DNA of 64,000 nucleotides from Aquibium pacificus (GTDB lineage: Bacteria; Pseudomonadota; Alphaproteobacteria; Rhizobiales; Rhizobiaceae), in NCBI RefSeq assembly GCF_040839445.1, contig NZ_JBDPGJ010000004.1:434001-498000 (forward strand), written 5' to 3'. The position numbers and the translations under genes are program-made. The notes below the pieces were generated by a model. That model was not told the origin of the DNA and searched no databases. It saw nothing but the letters and a program-made list of their open reading frames with translations. Shown one piece after another: positions 17,129-25,890 of the stretch (position 1 is its first letter; each line of letters begins with the position of its first letter).

Positions 17129-18213
17129 CAGCTGCTCAACCCCCCGAACAGCGTCGGCAGATCGAGTGGGCGGAAGCCGTAGTGCTGGAGCCACCTCACA
17201 TCCGCGTCGAAGAAGGCGCGCAGATCCGGCATGCCGTATTTCAGCATGGCGATGCGGTCGATACCCATGCCCCAGGCAAAACCCTGGTACTCGTCCGGGT
17301 CAAGGCCCGACATCCGGAGCACGTTGGGGTGCACCATGCCGCAGCCGAGGATCTCCATCCAATCCTTGCCCTCGCCGAAGCGCACCTCGCCCGGCCGCGA
17401 ACGGTCGCACTGGATGTCGACCTCGAGGGAGGGCTCGGTGAACGGGAAGAAGGACGGCCGGAAGCGCATGTCCACCTTCGGCACCTCGAAGAAGGCCTTG
17501 CAGAACTCCTCCAGCACCCACTTCATGTTGGCGACGTTGGCCGTCCTGTCGATCACCAGGCCTTCGAGCTGGTGGAACATCGGCGAGTGCGTCGCATCCG
17601 AATCCTGCCGGTAGGTCTTGCCCGGGATGACGATGCGGATCGGCGGCTTCTGGGTCTCCATGGTGCGGATCTGCACGGGCGAGGTGTGGGTGCGCAGAAG
17701 CTTGCGCTCGCCCTTCTCGTTCGGCTGGAAGAAGAACGTGTCGTGCATCTCGCGCGCCGGATGGCCTTCCGGGAAGTTCAGCGCCGTGAAGTTGTAGTAG
17801 TCGGTCTCGATGTCGGGACCTTCCGCGATCGCGAAGCCGAGGTCGCCGAAAATCGCGGCGATCTCGTCGATCACCTGGCTGATCGGGTGGATGCGGCCGC
17901 GCTCGGCCGGAGCCTGGCGCACCGGCAGCGTCACGTCGACTTTCTCCGACGCGAGCCGCGCCTCGATCGCCGCGTCGCGCAGTTCGCCCTTGCGGGCGGC
18001 CAGCGCCTCGGTGATGCGGTTCTTCAGTCCGTTGATCGCCGGCCCCATGGTCTGGCGCTCTTCCGGCGACATGGAGCCCAGCATCTTGAGGCGCTCCGAC
18101 ACCGAGCCCTTCTTGCCGAGCGCCGCGATGCGCACCGCCTCGATCGCCGCCTCGTCGCCCGCCGCCGCGATGTCCGCGAGGAGAGTGTTTTCCAGCGTGG
18201 TCAGTTCCGTCAT
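17128..18213 (-). CDS. pheS: Phenylalanine-tRNA ligase alpha subunit
   Basis: 361 residues, normal for the bacterial alpha subunit. The class II catalytic core is visible: motif 2 region DTFFFQPNEKGERKLLRTHT, then RQDSDATHSPMFHQLEG and the C-terminal motif 3 GMGIDRIAMLKYG. With the beta subunit it charges tRNA-Phe. pheT is not directly downstream as it would be in many bacteria; instead two small genes follow. The gene lies behind rpmI-rplT, separated by a hairpin terminator. Confidence 0.96.
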   Translation of the reverse strand: MTELTTLENTLLADIAAAGDEAAIEAVRIAALGKKGSVSERLKMLGSMSPEERQTMGPAINGLKNRITEALAARKGELRDAAIEARLASEKVDVTLPVRQAPAERGRIHPISQVIDEIAAIFGDLGFAIAEGPDIETDYYNFTALNFPEGHPAREMHDTFFFQPNEKGERKLLRTHTSPVQIRTMETQKPPIRIVIPGKTYRQDSDATHSPMFHQLEGLVIDRTANVANMKWVLEEFCKAFFEVPKVDMRFRPSFFPFTEPSLEVDIQCDRSRPGEVRFGEGKDWMEILGCGMVHPNVLRMSGLDPDEYQGFAWGMGIDRIAMLKYGMPDLRAFFDADVRWLQHYGFRPLDLPTLFGGLSS

Positions 18214-18263
18214 GTCAAATCACCGAATCTTCGCGGCCTCAGCGGTGGGTGCTTGATATCAAG

Positions 18264-18296
18264 CGAAAACCCGCGCTGGCATGGCCGGCGCGGGTT
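18264..18296 (-). terminator. Terminator-like hairpin after rplT
   Basis: Read on the minus strand, AACCCGCGC (18296-18288) pairs perfectly with GCGCGGGTT (18276-18268) and is followed by a short TTTTCG run. It lies 38 bases after the rplT stop and 50 bases before the pheS start, so it could end or attenuate rpmI-rplT transcripts before pheS. The T-run is short. Confidence 0.65.
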
Positions 18297-18333
18297 CCCA
18301 AACCGAAATTCGAACGCCTGGGAAGCGCCTGTC

Positions 18334-18735
18334 TTACGCGACGGCCGCTTCGAACTCGTTCGGATTGCCGTCCTTCAGATAGACCAGCGAGTCCTTCGAC
18401 TTGGCGACAAGCGCGGCGAAGGCCTGCGGCTCGTGGATGGCCATGTCGGACAGGACCTTGCGGTCGATCTCGATGCCGGCCTTGTTCAGCCCGTCCATGA
18501 AGCGGGCATAGGTCAGGCCGTGCTCGCGCGCCGCGGCGTTGATGCGCTGGATCCACAGGGCGCGGAAGTTGCGCTTGCGGTTCTTGCGGTCGCGGTAGGC
18601 GTACTGCAGCGACTTTTCCACCGCCTGCTTGGCGATGCGGATGGTGTTCTTGCGGCGGCCGTAGAATCCCTTGGCCTGGGCGAGAACCTTCTTGTGCTTG
18701 GCGTGGGACGTTACGCCCCTCTTGACGCGTGCCAT
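18334..18735 (-). CDS. rplT: 50S ribosomal protein L20
   Basis: 133 residues beginning MARVKRGV, with the long basic helix YGRRKNTIRIAKQAVEKS typical of L20. It binds 23S rRNA early in assembly and in many bacteria represses its own operon. It follows rpmI by 44 bases in the same direction. Confidence 0.97.
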   Translation of the reverse strand: MARVKRGVTSHAKHKKVLAQAKGFYGRRKNTIRIAKQAVEKSLQYAYRDRKNRKRNFRALWIQRINAAAREHGLTYARFMDGLNKAGIEIDRKVLSDMAIHEPQAFAALVAKSKDSLVYLKDGNPNEFEAAVA

Positions 18736-18779
18736 GTCATGATCTCCTTGAAACTAGCGCTCGTGTCCGGACGGGGGGC

Positions 18780-18989
18780 TCAGAGGCCGCCGCCGTTGGG
18801 CAGGAAGTTCTTCACGACCTTCTTGGCATCGGCCTCGTGGAGGACCATGGTGCCGCGGGCGTCGCGGATGAACTTGTTGGAACGCTTGATCATGCCGTGG
18901 CGCTTGCCGGCCGCGGCCGACAGGACCTTGCCGGTCGCCGTGATCTTGAACCGCTTCTTCGCGGAAGACTTGGTCTTCATCTTGGGCAT
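18780..18989 (-). CDS. rpmI: 50S ribosomal protein L35
   Basis: 69 residues starting MPKMKTKSSAKKRFK, the invariant L35 beginning, which fixes the start at 18989. The message has AAGGAGAAGC upstream. infC, its partner in many operons, is 1.9 kb upstream and separated by two other genes, one of them on the opposite strand. Confidence 0.97.
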   Translation of the reverse strand: MPKMKTKSSAKKRFKITATGKVLSAAAGKRHGMIKRSNKFIRDARGTMVLHEADAKKVVKNFLPNGGGL

Positions 18990-19290
18990 TTTGCTTCTCC
19001 TTGTGTGAGGCTCGGCGCCTCTTGCCTTTGTCTCCGGACCGACCAAAGTCCGGAAAGCATGAGAAACCGCCACGGCATGCCCTGCCGGGCGGCTCTTTCT
19101 TGAACGCGGGGGCTATATCAGCACTGCCGCCGGACGGCAATACCGGATGCGTCGATCGATGGCCGCTGGGGCAAAGCCCGTTGCCAGCTTGTGAGGTGCG
19201 CGCCGGTCGGGTTGATATCCGCCCAGGGACGGACTTGACGTAGTATTGGTCACGGATCGAATTCAATTGCATACGAAAGGCGTACCTGCT

Positions 19291-20037
19291 GTGGACATCC
19301 CCCGGATTTTCAACGTTACCGAAAGCGCTCACCGCATCCACAACCCGCTCACCTCCGAAAAGCTCGCCACTCTCGGCGCGGCATTGCGCCTGGAGCCAGA
19401 GACCCGCGTGCTGGACCTCGGCAGCGGTTCAGGCGAGATGCTGTGTACATGGGCGCGCGATCACGCAATCAGCGGCACCGGTATCGACATGAGCCAGTTG
19501 TTCACCGAGCAAGCGAAGCTGCGCGCCGAGGAACTCGGGGTCGCGGATCGCGTCGCGTTCATCCACGGCGACGCTGCCGGACATGTGGCCGAGGAAAAGG
19601 TCGGTGTCGCAGCCTGCGTCGGTGCCACGTGGATCGGCGGGGGAGTCGCCGGCACCATCGAGCTTCTGGCGGGAAGTCTCCGCACCGGAGGGATTATCCT
19701 CATCGGTGAGCCGTACTGGCTGCGGTCGCCGCCGACGGAAGAGGTCGCCAAGGGATGCGGTGCCGGTTCGATCTCCGACTTCCTGATGCTCTCCGAGCTC
19801 ATCGCGTCCTTCGGCGACCTCGACTATGACGTCGTGGAAATGGTTCTGGCAAACCAGGACAGCTGGGACAGGTACGAGGCGGCCAAATGGCTCACGATGC
19901 GTCGGTGGCTCGATGCGAACCCCGACGACGATTTCGCAAGGGATGTTCGAGCCCAACTGCGCTCGGAACCTGAACGCTACGCCACTTATACGCGGGAATA
20001 TCTGGGCTGGGGCGTGTTCGCGCTGATGGCGAGGTGA
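19291..20037 (+). CDS. SAM-dependent class I methyltransferase
   Basis: 248 residues from the GTG chosen here. SAM-binding motif I is clear as VLDLGSGSGEML and is followed by GTGIDMSQLFTEQA and later the acidic GDAAGHV. The substrate cannot be told from sequence. AAAGG ten bases before GTG 19291 favours this start; in-frame TTG codons at 19246 and 19267 are alternatives. It is on the opposite strand to the ribosomal and infC genes around it, so it is a separate transcription unit. Confidence 0.75.
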   Translation: MDIPRIFNVTESAHRIHNPLTSEKLATLGAALRLEPETRVLDLGSGSGEMLCTWARDHAISGTGIDMSQLFTEQAKLRAEELGVADRVAFIHGDAAGHVAEEKVGVAACVGATWIGGGVAGTIELLAGSLRTGGIILIGEPYWLRSPPTEEVAKGCGAGSISDFLMLSELIASFGDLDYDVVEMVLANQDSWDRYEAAKWLTMRRWLDANPDDDFARDVRAQLRSEPERYATYTREYLGWGVFALMAR

Positions 20038-20204
20038 TGCAAGCGGTTGCATGCGGAGAATTGCCGACATTTGATGCGGTGCCCGGCAGGAGCCGCGGCC
20101 GTGGGACACCGTCCGTCCCTCCTCGTCGGTAGACGTCATCCCGCTGGGGCTCCCTGCATCGGGCAGCGTCGAGCCGACCTGGCAGCGGACTCCGTGAGAA
20201 GAGC

Positions 20205-20873
20205 CTACGGCAGCCGGAAGAGCACCGGCAGCACGCCCGACATCTGCCCTGCGTCGATCAGTTCGAACGCGGGCATGGCGACCAGGAAGACCAGCCCGTC
20301 GAACAGGGTCGTCTTCAGAAGCTTCGGCACGAAGCGTCCTGTGTCGCCTTCGTCATAGAGAGAAACGTCGGGGACGAAGCGGGGAACCCGCCTGCAATAG
20401 GCCTCATAAGGCGCGCCCAGCACCTGGGAGAGGTAGCGCTCCTCGCGCAGGATGACGATGTGGAAGGCGCCCGCGCAAAGGAGCGCGAAGAGGACGAGCG
20501 CCGAAATGCTGCCCATCTGCGCGCCGACGCCCGCCGCCGCCAGCGTCGAGAACACGTAGAGCGGATTGCGGGTGACCGAATAGGGGCCGCCCGATACCAG
20601 CTCCGCGGACTTGCGGCTGCCGATGTAGAGCGTCGACCACAGCCGCCCCACGATGCCGAGGAAGATGAGCAGGATGCCGATCATCTCGACGGTCTCGTGA
20701 ACCGGCGTCTCCGGCGGGAAAAGGGACTGGCCGAAGAGCAGCGCCCCGAAGATGACCGCGACGAGCGCCGCGAGCACGTAGCGCCGCCAGCGCTGGTAGT
20801 TCGCAAGACCCGGCGGGGGGCGTGACGAGACGGCGTCTTGCGCCGCCCCGCCTGGCAGATCCTGGGAATGCAT
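20205..20873 (-). CDS. Isoprenylcysteine carboxyl methyltransferase-like membrane protein
   Basis: 222 residues with about four to five membrane segments (about 33-52, 65-85, 110-140 and 190-212). The ICMT/PEMT signature is present: SGGPYSVTRNPLYVF followed by REERYLSQVLGAPYEAYCRRVPRFVP, which binds SAM at the membrane face. Bacterial members have varied or unknown substrates, including phospholipids. It starts 45 bases after the infC stop in the same direction and may be cotranscribed; GGGAGAA precedes the ATG. Confidence 0.8.
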   Translation of the reverse strand: MHSQDLPGGAAQDAVSSRPPPGLANYQRWRRYVLAALVAVIFGALLFGQSLFPPETPVHETVEMIGILLIFLGIVGRLWSTLYIGSRKSAELVSGGPYSVTRNPLYVFSTLAAAGVGAQMGSISALVLFALLCAGAFHIVILREERYLSQVLGAPYEAYCRRVPRFVPDVSLYDEGDTGRFVPKLLKTTLFDGLVFLVAMPAFELIDAGQMSGVLPVLFRLP

Positions 20874-20918
20874 CGGAGGGCGTTCTCCCGCTTCTCGTTC
20901 GGCGAAGCTTCCCGGCTT

Positions 20919-21455
20919 CTAGCGCGGTGCGAGGACCATCATCATCTGGCGGCCTTCGAGCCTCGGCTCGGCCTCCACCTTGGCGATCTCGGCCGTCTCC
21001 TCGCGCACCTTGTTCAGAAGCTGCATGCCGAGTTCCATGTGCGCCATCTCGCGTCCGCGGAAGCGCAACGTCAGCTTGACCTTGTCGCCCTCGTCGAAGA
21101 AGCGGCGCACCGCCTTCATCTTGGTCTCGTAGTCGTGGGTGTCGATGTTCGGGCGCATCTTGATCTCCTTGATCTCGATGACCTTCTGGTTCTTGCGCGC
21201 CTCGGCCGCCTTCTTCTGGCTCTGATACTTCAGTTTGCCGAGGTCGGTGATCTTGCAGACGGGCGGCTCCGCGTTGGGGGAAATCTCGACGAGGTCGAGC
21301 CCAAGGTCCTCCGCGATCTGCAATGCTTCCTGGATGGCGACGACGCCGCGATTGGAACCGTCGGAATCGATGAGCTGAACCCGGGCTGCCCGGATCTCGC
21401 TGTTGGCGCGCGGCCCTTCCTTTACGGGCGCTGCGGCTTTGTGCGGTCTGCGAAT
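20919..21455 (-). CDS. infC: Translation initiation factor IF-3, AUU start
   Basis: 178 residues from an ATT start codon at 21455-21453. The N-terminal domain contains NSEIRAARVQLIDSDG and NRGVVAIQEALQIAEDLGLDLVEI, and the C-terminal domain KLKYQSQKKAAEARKNQ and the ending GRQMMMVLAPR. IF-3 binds the 30S subunit and rejects wrong start codons, including its own AUU, which gives autoregulation as known in E. coli. No ATG, GTG or TTG lies at the right place; the first TTG in frame (21323) would delete the first 44 residues. AAGGAG sits nine bases before the ATT. Confidence 0.95.
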   Translation of the reverse strand: MRRPHKAAAPVKEGPRANSEIRAARVQLIDSDGSNRGVVAIQEALQIAEDLGLDLVEISPNAEPPVCKITDLGKLKYQSQKKAAEARKNQKVIEIKEIKMRPNIDTHDYETKMKAVRRFFDEGDKVKLTLRFRGREMAHMELGMQLLNKVREETAEIAKVEAEPRLEGRQMMMVLAPR

Positions 21456-21470
21456 GGTCGTGGTCTCCTT
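21453..21470 (-). promoter_or_regulatory. infC ribosome binding site with autoregulatory AUU start
   Basis: Read on the minus strand this is AAGGAGACCACGACC followed by ATT. A near-perfect Shine-Dalgarno and an AUU codon at the exact IF-3 N-terminus form the same arrangement as the feedback site of E. coli infC, where IF-3 discriminates against its own start codon. Confidence 0.85.
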
Positions 21471-21671
21471 GTCCGATGTCGTTCGGGATGAATTGCTTCG
21501 AGCGTTCCCGCCGCCTATGTCGGTCGTGCGGGAGTTCTGTCAATAGCACGACATGCCGAAGAAATCACGCAAAACCAACGGATTCGGCTTCGCACGCCTA
21601 CCGAAAGGCGCTTCGGCGCCATGTTCGCCGCCCATGCCCGCGCGCGGATCGACGCACGAAAGGAGATCGCC

Positions 21672-22445
21672 TTGGAGAAACAACCGCCTGAGTTCATCGA
21701 GGTCGACGGCGTTTCCATCGCGCTGCGGCGTCAGCGGGGGGACGCACCGGGGCTGGTCTGGCTCGGGGGGTATCGTTCGGACATGCTCGGCACCAAGGCC
21801 GAGCGGCTGGCCGACTGGGCGAACGAGACCGGACATGCCTTCCTTCGCCACGACTATTCCGGCCACGGCGAATCGGGCGGCGAATTCCGCGAGGGCACCA
21901 TCTCGCGCTGGCTGAAGCAGAGCCTCGCCGTTTTCGAGGCGTGCACGAGCGGTCCGCAGATCCTAGTCGGATCTTCCATGGGGGCCTGGATCGCGCTGCG
22001 CATGGTGCAGGAGCTCGGTCGCTCGACGGAAAACCGGCGCATCGCCGGCATGGTCCTGATCGCGCCGGCGCCAGACTTCACGATCGAGCTGATGGAGCCG
22101 AAGCTGACGGCGGGCCAGAAGCGCGCGCTGCTGGAACAGGGCTGGTTCGAGGAGCCTTCGGACTACGGCCCCGAGCCGAACGTCTATACCCGCGCGCTGA
22201 TCGAGGACGGACGCCTGAACCGCGTCCTCGACGGCGTCATCGAGACACATTGCCCGGTGACGATCCTGCAGGGGATGAAGGACCCGGACGTGCCCTATAC
22301 CCACGCCCAGAAGCTGGTCGAGCACCTTCCCGCCGACGACGTGACGCTGAGCCTGATCCGGGACGGCGATCACCGCTTGTCGCGGCCCGAAGACCTCGAC
22401 CTCATGATCCGCGCGGTGGAGGAAATGGTGCGGCGGATTGCATGA
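21672..22445 (+). CDS. Alpha/beta hydrolase
   Basis: 257 residues from the TTG start. The nucleophile elbow is ILVGSSMGAWIA, the oxyanion/HDY segment is LRHDYSGHGESGG, and the catalytic acid and histidine are in LQGMKDPDVPY and IRDGDHRLSR. It is a cytosolic serine hydrolase of unknown substrate; relatives include BEM46-like and palmitoyl-thioesterase-like proteins. TTG at 21672 is preferred because GAAAGGAGATCG precedes it; an upstream ATG at 21621 lacks such a site. A palindromic hairpin follows the gene. Confidence 0.8.
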   Translation: MEKQPPEFIEVDGVSIALRRQRGDAPGLVWLGGYRSDMLGTKAERLADWANETGHAFLRHDYSGHGESGGEFREGTISRWLKQSLAVFEACTSGPQILVGSSMGAWIALRMVQELGRSTENRRIAGMVLIAPAPDFTIELMEPKLTAGQKRALLEQGWFEEPSDYGPEPNVYTRALIEDGRLNRVLDGVIETHCPVTILQGMKDPDVPYTHAQKLVEHLPADDVTLSLIRDGDHRLSRPEDLDLMIRAVEEMVRRIA

Positions 22446-22450
22446 AAAGA

Positions 22451-22475
22451 GGCCGGCCTTTCGAAAAGGCCGGCC
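22451..22475 (-). terminator. Bidirectional hairpin between hydrolase and small minus-strand gene
   Basis: A perfect 10-bp stem (GGCCGGCCTT paired with AAGGCCGGCC) encloses a five-base loop. On the minus strand it is followed by TCTTTTC, so it fits best as the terminator of the small gene at 22547-22678; on the plus strand no T-run follows, although it may still protect the hydrolase message. Confidence 0.6.
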
Positions 22476-22546
22476 AGCAAACTGCCCAACGGCAACCCAG
22501 GGAGAGGAAACTTTGGGTGAACCGTGCAGCATCAACGCAGGTTCTT

Positions 22547-22678
22547 CTAGTTTGTTCCGTGGGGCAGGTTCGCTCTCTTCGGGTTCGGTACGCGGGCGGA
22601 AAGATCGAGCACGTCCCGAACCTCGAGGATCTTCGGGGTCAGGCGGGCGTGCGGGCAAGACTGGCGTGGGATGCTCAT
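22547..22678 (-). CDS. Small hypothetical protein, 43 residues
   Basis: A 43-residue reading frame starting MSIPRQSCPHARLTP and ending LPHGTN. AGGAGCCTGAAC directly upstream is a good ribosome site, and a terminator-like hairpin with a T-run follows on the same strand at 22475-22451. The protein is basic and has no membrane segment. I do not recognise a family. Its presence is inferred from the start, codon pattern and flanking signals; a non-coding RNA is the alternative. Confidence 0.45.
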   Translation of the reverse strand: MSIPRQSCPHARLTPKILEVRDVLDLSARVPNPKRANLPHGTN

Positions 22679-22845
22679 GTTCAGGCTCCTGAGTTTGTCG
22701 TCGATACGCACGGCGATGCGGCGCCTTGGAAGGCCGTCAGGATCAGCGCCGTATGCGTATCCGTCTAAACATGATCGGAGCCGCTACGATCGCGCTGTCG
22801 ACTGTCTTCTCCCAAGAAAGCCCACCAGCGGCTAGTTCCCAGCGG

Positions 22846-24397
22846 CTAGTTCTTGTAGGCCGAATTGCAATACGGGTGCGAAAGCTGCGCATTTCTTGAG
22901 CTATTGTCACCGCCGTCGGCCCGCCGGATCACGTGATCGGCGCTAATGGAGTTTCGGTGCACCAAGCCGCGACAGATACCGCATCGGACGCCAGATTGAT
23001 GAAGTTCAGACATGAAGGCAGCGGATTTTACGCTAGGCGAAAAGGTTGTCCTTCGGCGCGTGCCATCGCCGCGAACTGGTTGTGGCGAAAGCAGGAAGCC
23101 AAAACGGGCGTCCTGCCCCACGGATTGAACCACCTTATCTTCGGGTTCTCCAGCCCAAAAACCCTCCAGCGCCTTCTCTAAGAAGGCCTCGATTGCCGGA
23201 CGGCTTCGCGGCCCCGCACCTTGGCTTTTCACGATTAAAGTAAAGGCTTCTTTGTGATTCATCAGACCGCTCAAGGCTTTCACGCACATCACAAAACCGG
23301 TTGAATTGGTCGCGATCCCGTAGCTTCTGAACAACCTGCGCCACGGCCAAAAATGCTACGGGCTGGAATGCTCCTCCGCGTGTGTAGAAGTAAACAAGCG
23401 GATGTAGGCCGAGTGAGCCTGCATAGTCTGTCGTCATTAATCGAAGGCGTTTGCGAATCGCTTCTAAGAACGCAAGCGTTTGGTTGCCGTTGTCGTCTGC
23501 TTCCTTCATGTCGCCCTTGGAGACGCCGTTTACCAGGTTCACAAAGTCAAAAACGAACGGCAGCGAGCTATAGCCACGCCCCGCTACTGGTACATCCGAA
23601 CTTCGGATCGAGGCATCCTTCAGCGGTGGCGCGTATAGCGCCTCGTGAATCTCTTTCCCTAGCGACTCAATCTGTGTCTGCGTTTCTGGTGCGAAATGCG
23701 CCCAGTACTTGTGCCCCACCCCACCCCTATTGATCGCTCGCGACGCGATGGCATTGGCCATCATTCGACCCTTTAGGATTTTCTTTTCGATGGCATCTAC
23801 CGGAGTAGGTTGCTGATTGATCTTAAAAAAGGAACGCTCCGCACCTTCTGCATCATCTTGGGGCACCCACTGCACGACAAACGAGTTGGTCGTGAAATTG
23901 GCGAGCATTACCTGTTTGTCCTCTGGCACGTGCTTGCGGCTGCGTGCCATGTCTTGAAACGAGGCGGACGACCCGACGGTTCGGTTCACTAGATCCCTTG
24001 TCTTTCGAGCAAGGTCAGTTTGCTCGACAGGAATGAAGTTGTCGAAATATTCGATGGATCGCGATTTGTCGCCGTAGTCGTCAAATATCCACGCTAGCAT
24101 CGCGCTGATACGGTGAGCCCCATCAATTACAAATGTGTACTGGCCAGAGCGCCAAAGGATGATTGCCGGGATCAGGTCTCCGCCCAAGAATGAAGCGATC
24201 ATGTCCGCGATCTTCTGCGGACTCCAATTCGCGGTTTCACGCTGAAAATCCGGTTTTCGCAATCCGGAGTAGAAAATCTCATCCCGCAAATTGGATACTG
24301 TGACTTCGCCGGTCGGCTTGCCACCCAGCGGCGCGCTTTCAGCCTGAAGGTCTTCGCGCGGGATGAGGGCATCCAAGTTTACCCCCGCCAATGCCAT
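22846..24397 (-). pseudogene. ParB-like (DUF262/DGQHR-type) plus HNH nuclease gene, frameshifted
   Basis: Two overlapping frames (24397-23135 and 23334-22846) together make one 516-residue protein if a single base is removed near 23266; the span is exactly 517 codons plus one base. There the first frame reads RESLERS and the second LMNHKEAF, which join smoothly as RESLERLMNHKEAF. The N-terminal part has a ParB-superfamily motif FVIDGAHRISAMLAW and FFKINQQPTPVDAIEKK as in DUF262/DGQHR proteins; the C-terminal part has an HNH motif with CGICRG, ADHVIRRADGG and HPYCN. Such ParB-like/HNH proteins include GmrSD-type restriction enzymes. Sequence is more AT-rich than the flanks. Frameshift, programmed shift or sequencing error cannot be separated here. 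Confidence 0.75.
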
Positions 24398-25268
24398 ATC
24401 TTCCGCCCCCCAAACTAAGAAGTTCTGGCCTAGTCATAGCCTAGGCCCTCCGACTTCTCCAGAGTGGGTACGGGAAGTACAATATGCGGAATAGATTCCG
24501 AAACATCGAGGGACTTGGCTACTGGCCCGTTGATGTTCCGCACCCGCCCCACTCCAAGGAGAACGTAGTGGCACCTGATGAATTCGCTTCGATCAGGAGA
24601 TCGGCGCGCTTTCCGAGTAGCCAGGTGATGCCGTGTTCGAAGGCATCGGTCATGTAGGGTCTTGTAGCGGAGTTTCCGGGTACCCCCACTTTGGTACGTC
24701 TCGAAAACTGGTGCTCTCGCGCCATGGGCAAACCGCCTCTCCCCCGTGGAAAAATCCTCCCCTCATCGGCCCCCAACCCCTTGTTCCGGCTCCCAACCCC
24801 CGTCCGCGATCGCCTTTCTTATCCCCGCCCTTTTGGCCGGCGCTATTCTTGCCGGCAGTTCCTTCCGCGGGGCCATCGGTCATGACGGTGATTGCGTGGG
24901 GAGGAACCGGCACTCCGATCGTTCGCGCACGTGGCGGGCGGTCCGGGGGTCCGTCCCGAAGCCCCGGTGCTCCAGAGGCACCAAGACCTCGTGCGCGTCA
25001 CGGGCAGCGCTGACGATCCGCGAACGGCCGACTTGCCGTCCGGGGATCGGAGAGAAGGAGCGGTCAGGACCAGAATGCCGGGTGGCGGTCGCAAGGCCGC
25101 ACATAAAAACAAAAAGAGAGCGACCGAGCGGCCGCCACCGTCCCATCCTTTCAAAAGCCGGCCTTCGCAAAGGCGCGGTCGGGAAGACCCATGCCTGAAA
25201 TCCTTTCCGCCGGCATGTCCGCGTCCTGCGCGCAGGGATCCGGGCCGCGGCCGGGCGAAACCCTCGCC
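24398..25268. other. Region without a supported gene
   Basis: About 870 bases between the frameshifted nuclease gene and acdR. Frames of 60-170 codons exist on both strands but have no recognisable motif, ribosome site or consistent codon bias. A minus-strand frame ending at 24519 (about 55 residues from FEHGITWLLGKRADLLIEA) has the best amino-acid texture and could be a gene remnant. No tRNA or repeat ends were found. Confidence 0.5.
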
Positions 25269-25775
25269 TCAGAAATCGAGCGGCGCGTTGTCGACGACTT
25301 CCTTGATGACGAAGAAGGTCCGCGTCTGGCGGACCCCCGGCAGGCCGAGCAGCTGCTCGCCGTGCAGGCGGTTGAACTCCGACATGTCGCGCAGGCGGAT
25401 TTTCAGGAAATAGTCGAAGTCGCCCGCCACCAGGTGGCAGTCCAGCACGAAGGAGAGCTTGCGCGCCGCCGCCTCGAACGCGGCAAAACTCTCCTTGGTC
25501 GAGCGGTCGAGCACCACGCCGACGATCACCAGGGCCCCGCGCTCGACGCGCGCCGGCGCGATTTCGGCCCGCACAGATCGGATGAAACCCTTCTCGAACA
25601 GCCGTTGCGTGCGGCGGTGGCAGGTGGCGGCGCTTACGTTGACGCGCTTGGCCAGCTCCGCATTGGCCAGCCGCCCGTCCTTCTGCAGCAGCCGCAGGAT
25701 CTTCATGTCGATCCGGTCGAGCGCAACCGTGATGGAAGGTTCTTCCGCTTCGGTGCCATCACTTTTACGTTTCAT
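25269..25775 (-). CDS. acdR: Lrp/AsnC-family regulator, AcdR type
   Basis: 168 residues: an N-terminal helix-turn-helix (MKILRLLQKDGRLANAELAK followed by VNVSAATCHRRTQRLFEKG) and a C-terminal RAM effector-binding domain with DCHLVAGDFDYFLKIR. It is transcribed divergently from acdS across a 115-bp gap, the same arrangement as AcdR of plant-associated Pseudomonas and rhizobia, where the leucine-responsive regulator activates ACC deaminase in the presence of ACC. The identification as AcdR is from this neighbour. The ATG at 25775 gives the family length; an in-frame upstream start would add 39 unusual residues. Confidence 0.88.
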   Translation of the reverse strand: MKRKSDGTEAEEPSITVALDRIDMKILRLLQKDGRLANAELAKRVNVSAATCHRRTQRLFEKGFIRSVRAEIAPARVERGALVIVGVVLDRSTKESFAAFEAAARKLSFVLDCHLVAGDFDYFLKIRLRDMSEFNRLHGEQLLGLPGVRQTRTFFVIKEVVDNAPLDF

Positions 25776-25890
25776 CCGTTGATTTCCAGACGTCCGGCCG
25801 AATGGCGCAATCTTGCTCCCATCTTCGAAAGCACATTCCACCCGCCTTCGACTAGTCTCCCGCGCAAATGAACCGCAGGAGAACGCGCCC

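Noticed and set aside
17086..19008. 640-codon plus-strand frame opposite pheS, rplT and rpmI
   Set aside because: Runs antisense through three certain genes; composition (Leu, Arg, Asp-rich without domains) is that of an antisense shadow.
24519..24776. 85-codon minus-strand frame in the gap before acdR
   Set aside because: Its C-terminal part has a protein-like texture but no ribosome site, no family and no conserved neighbour; kept only as a possible remnant.
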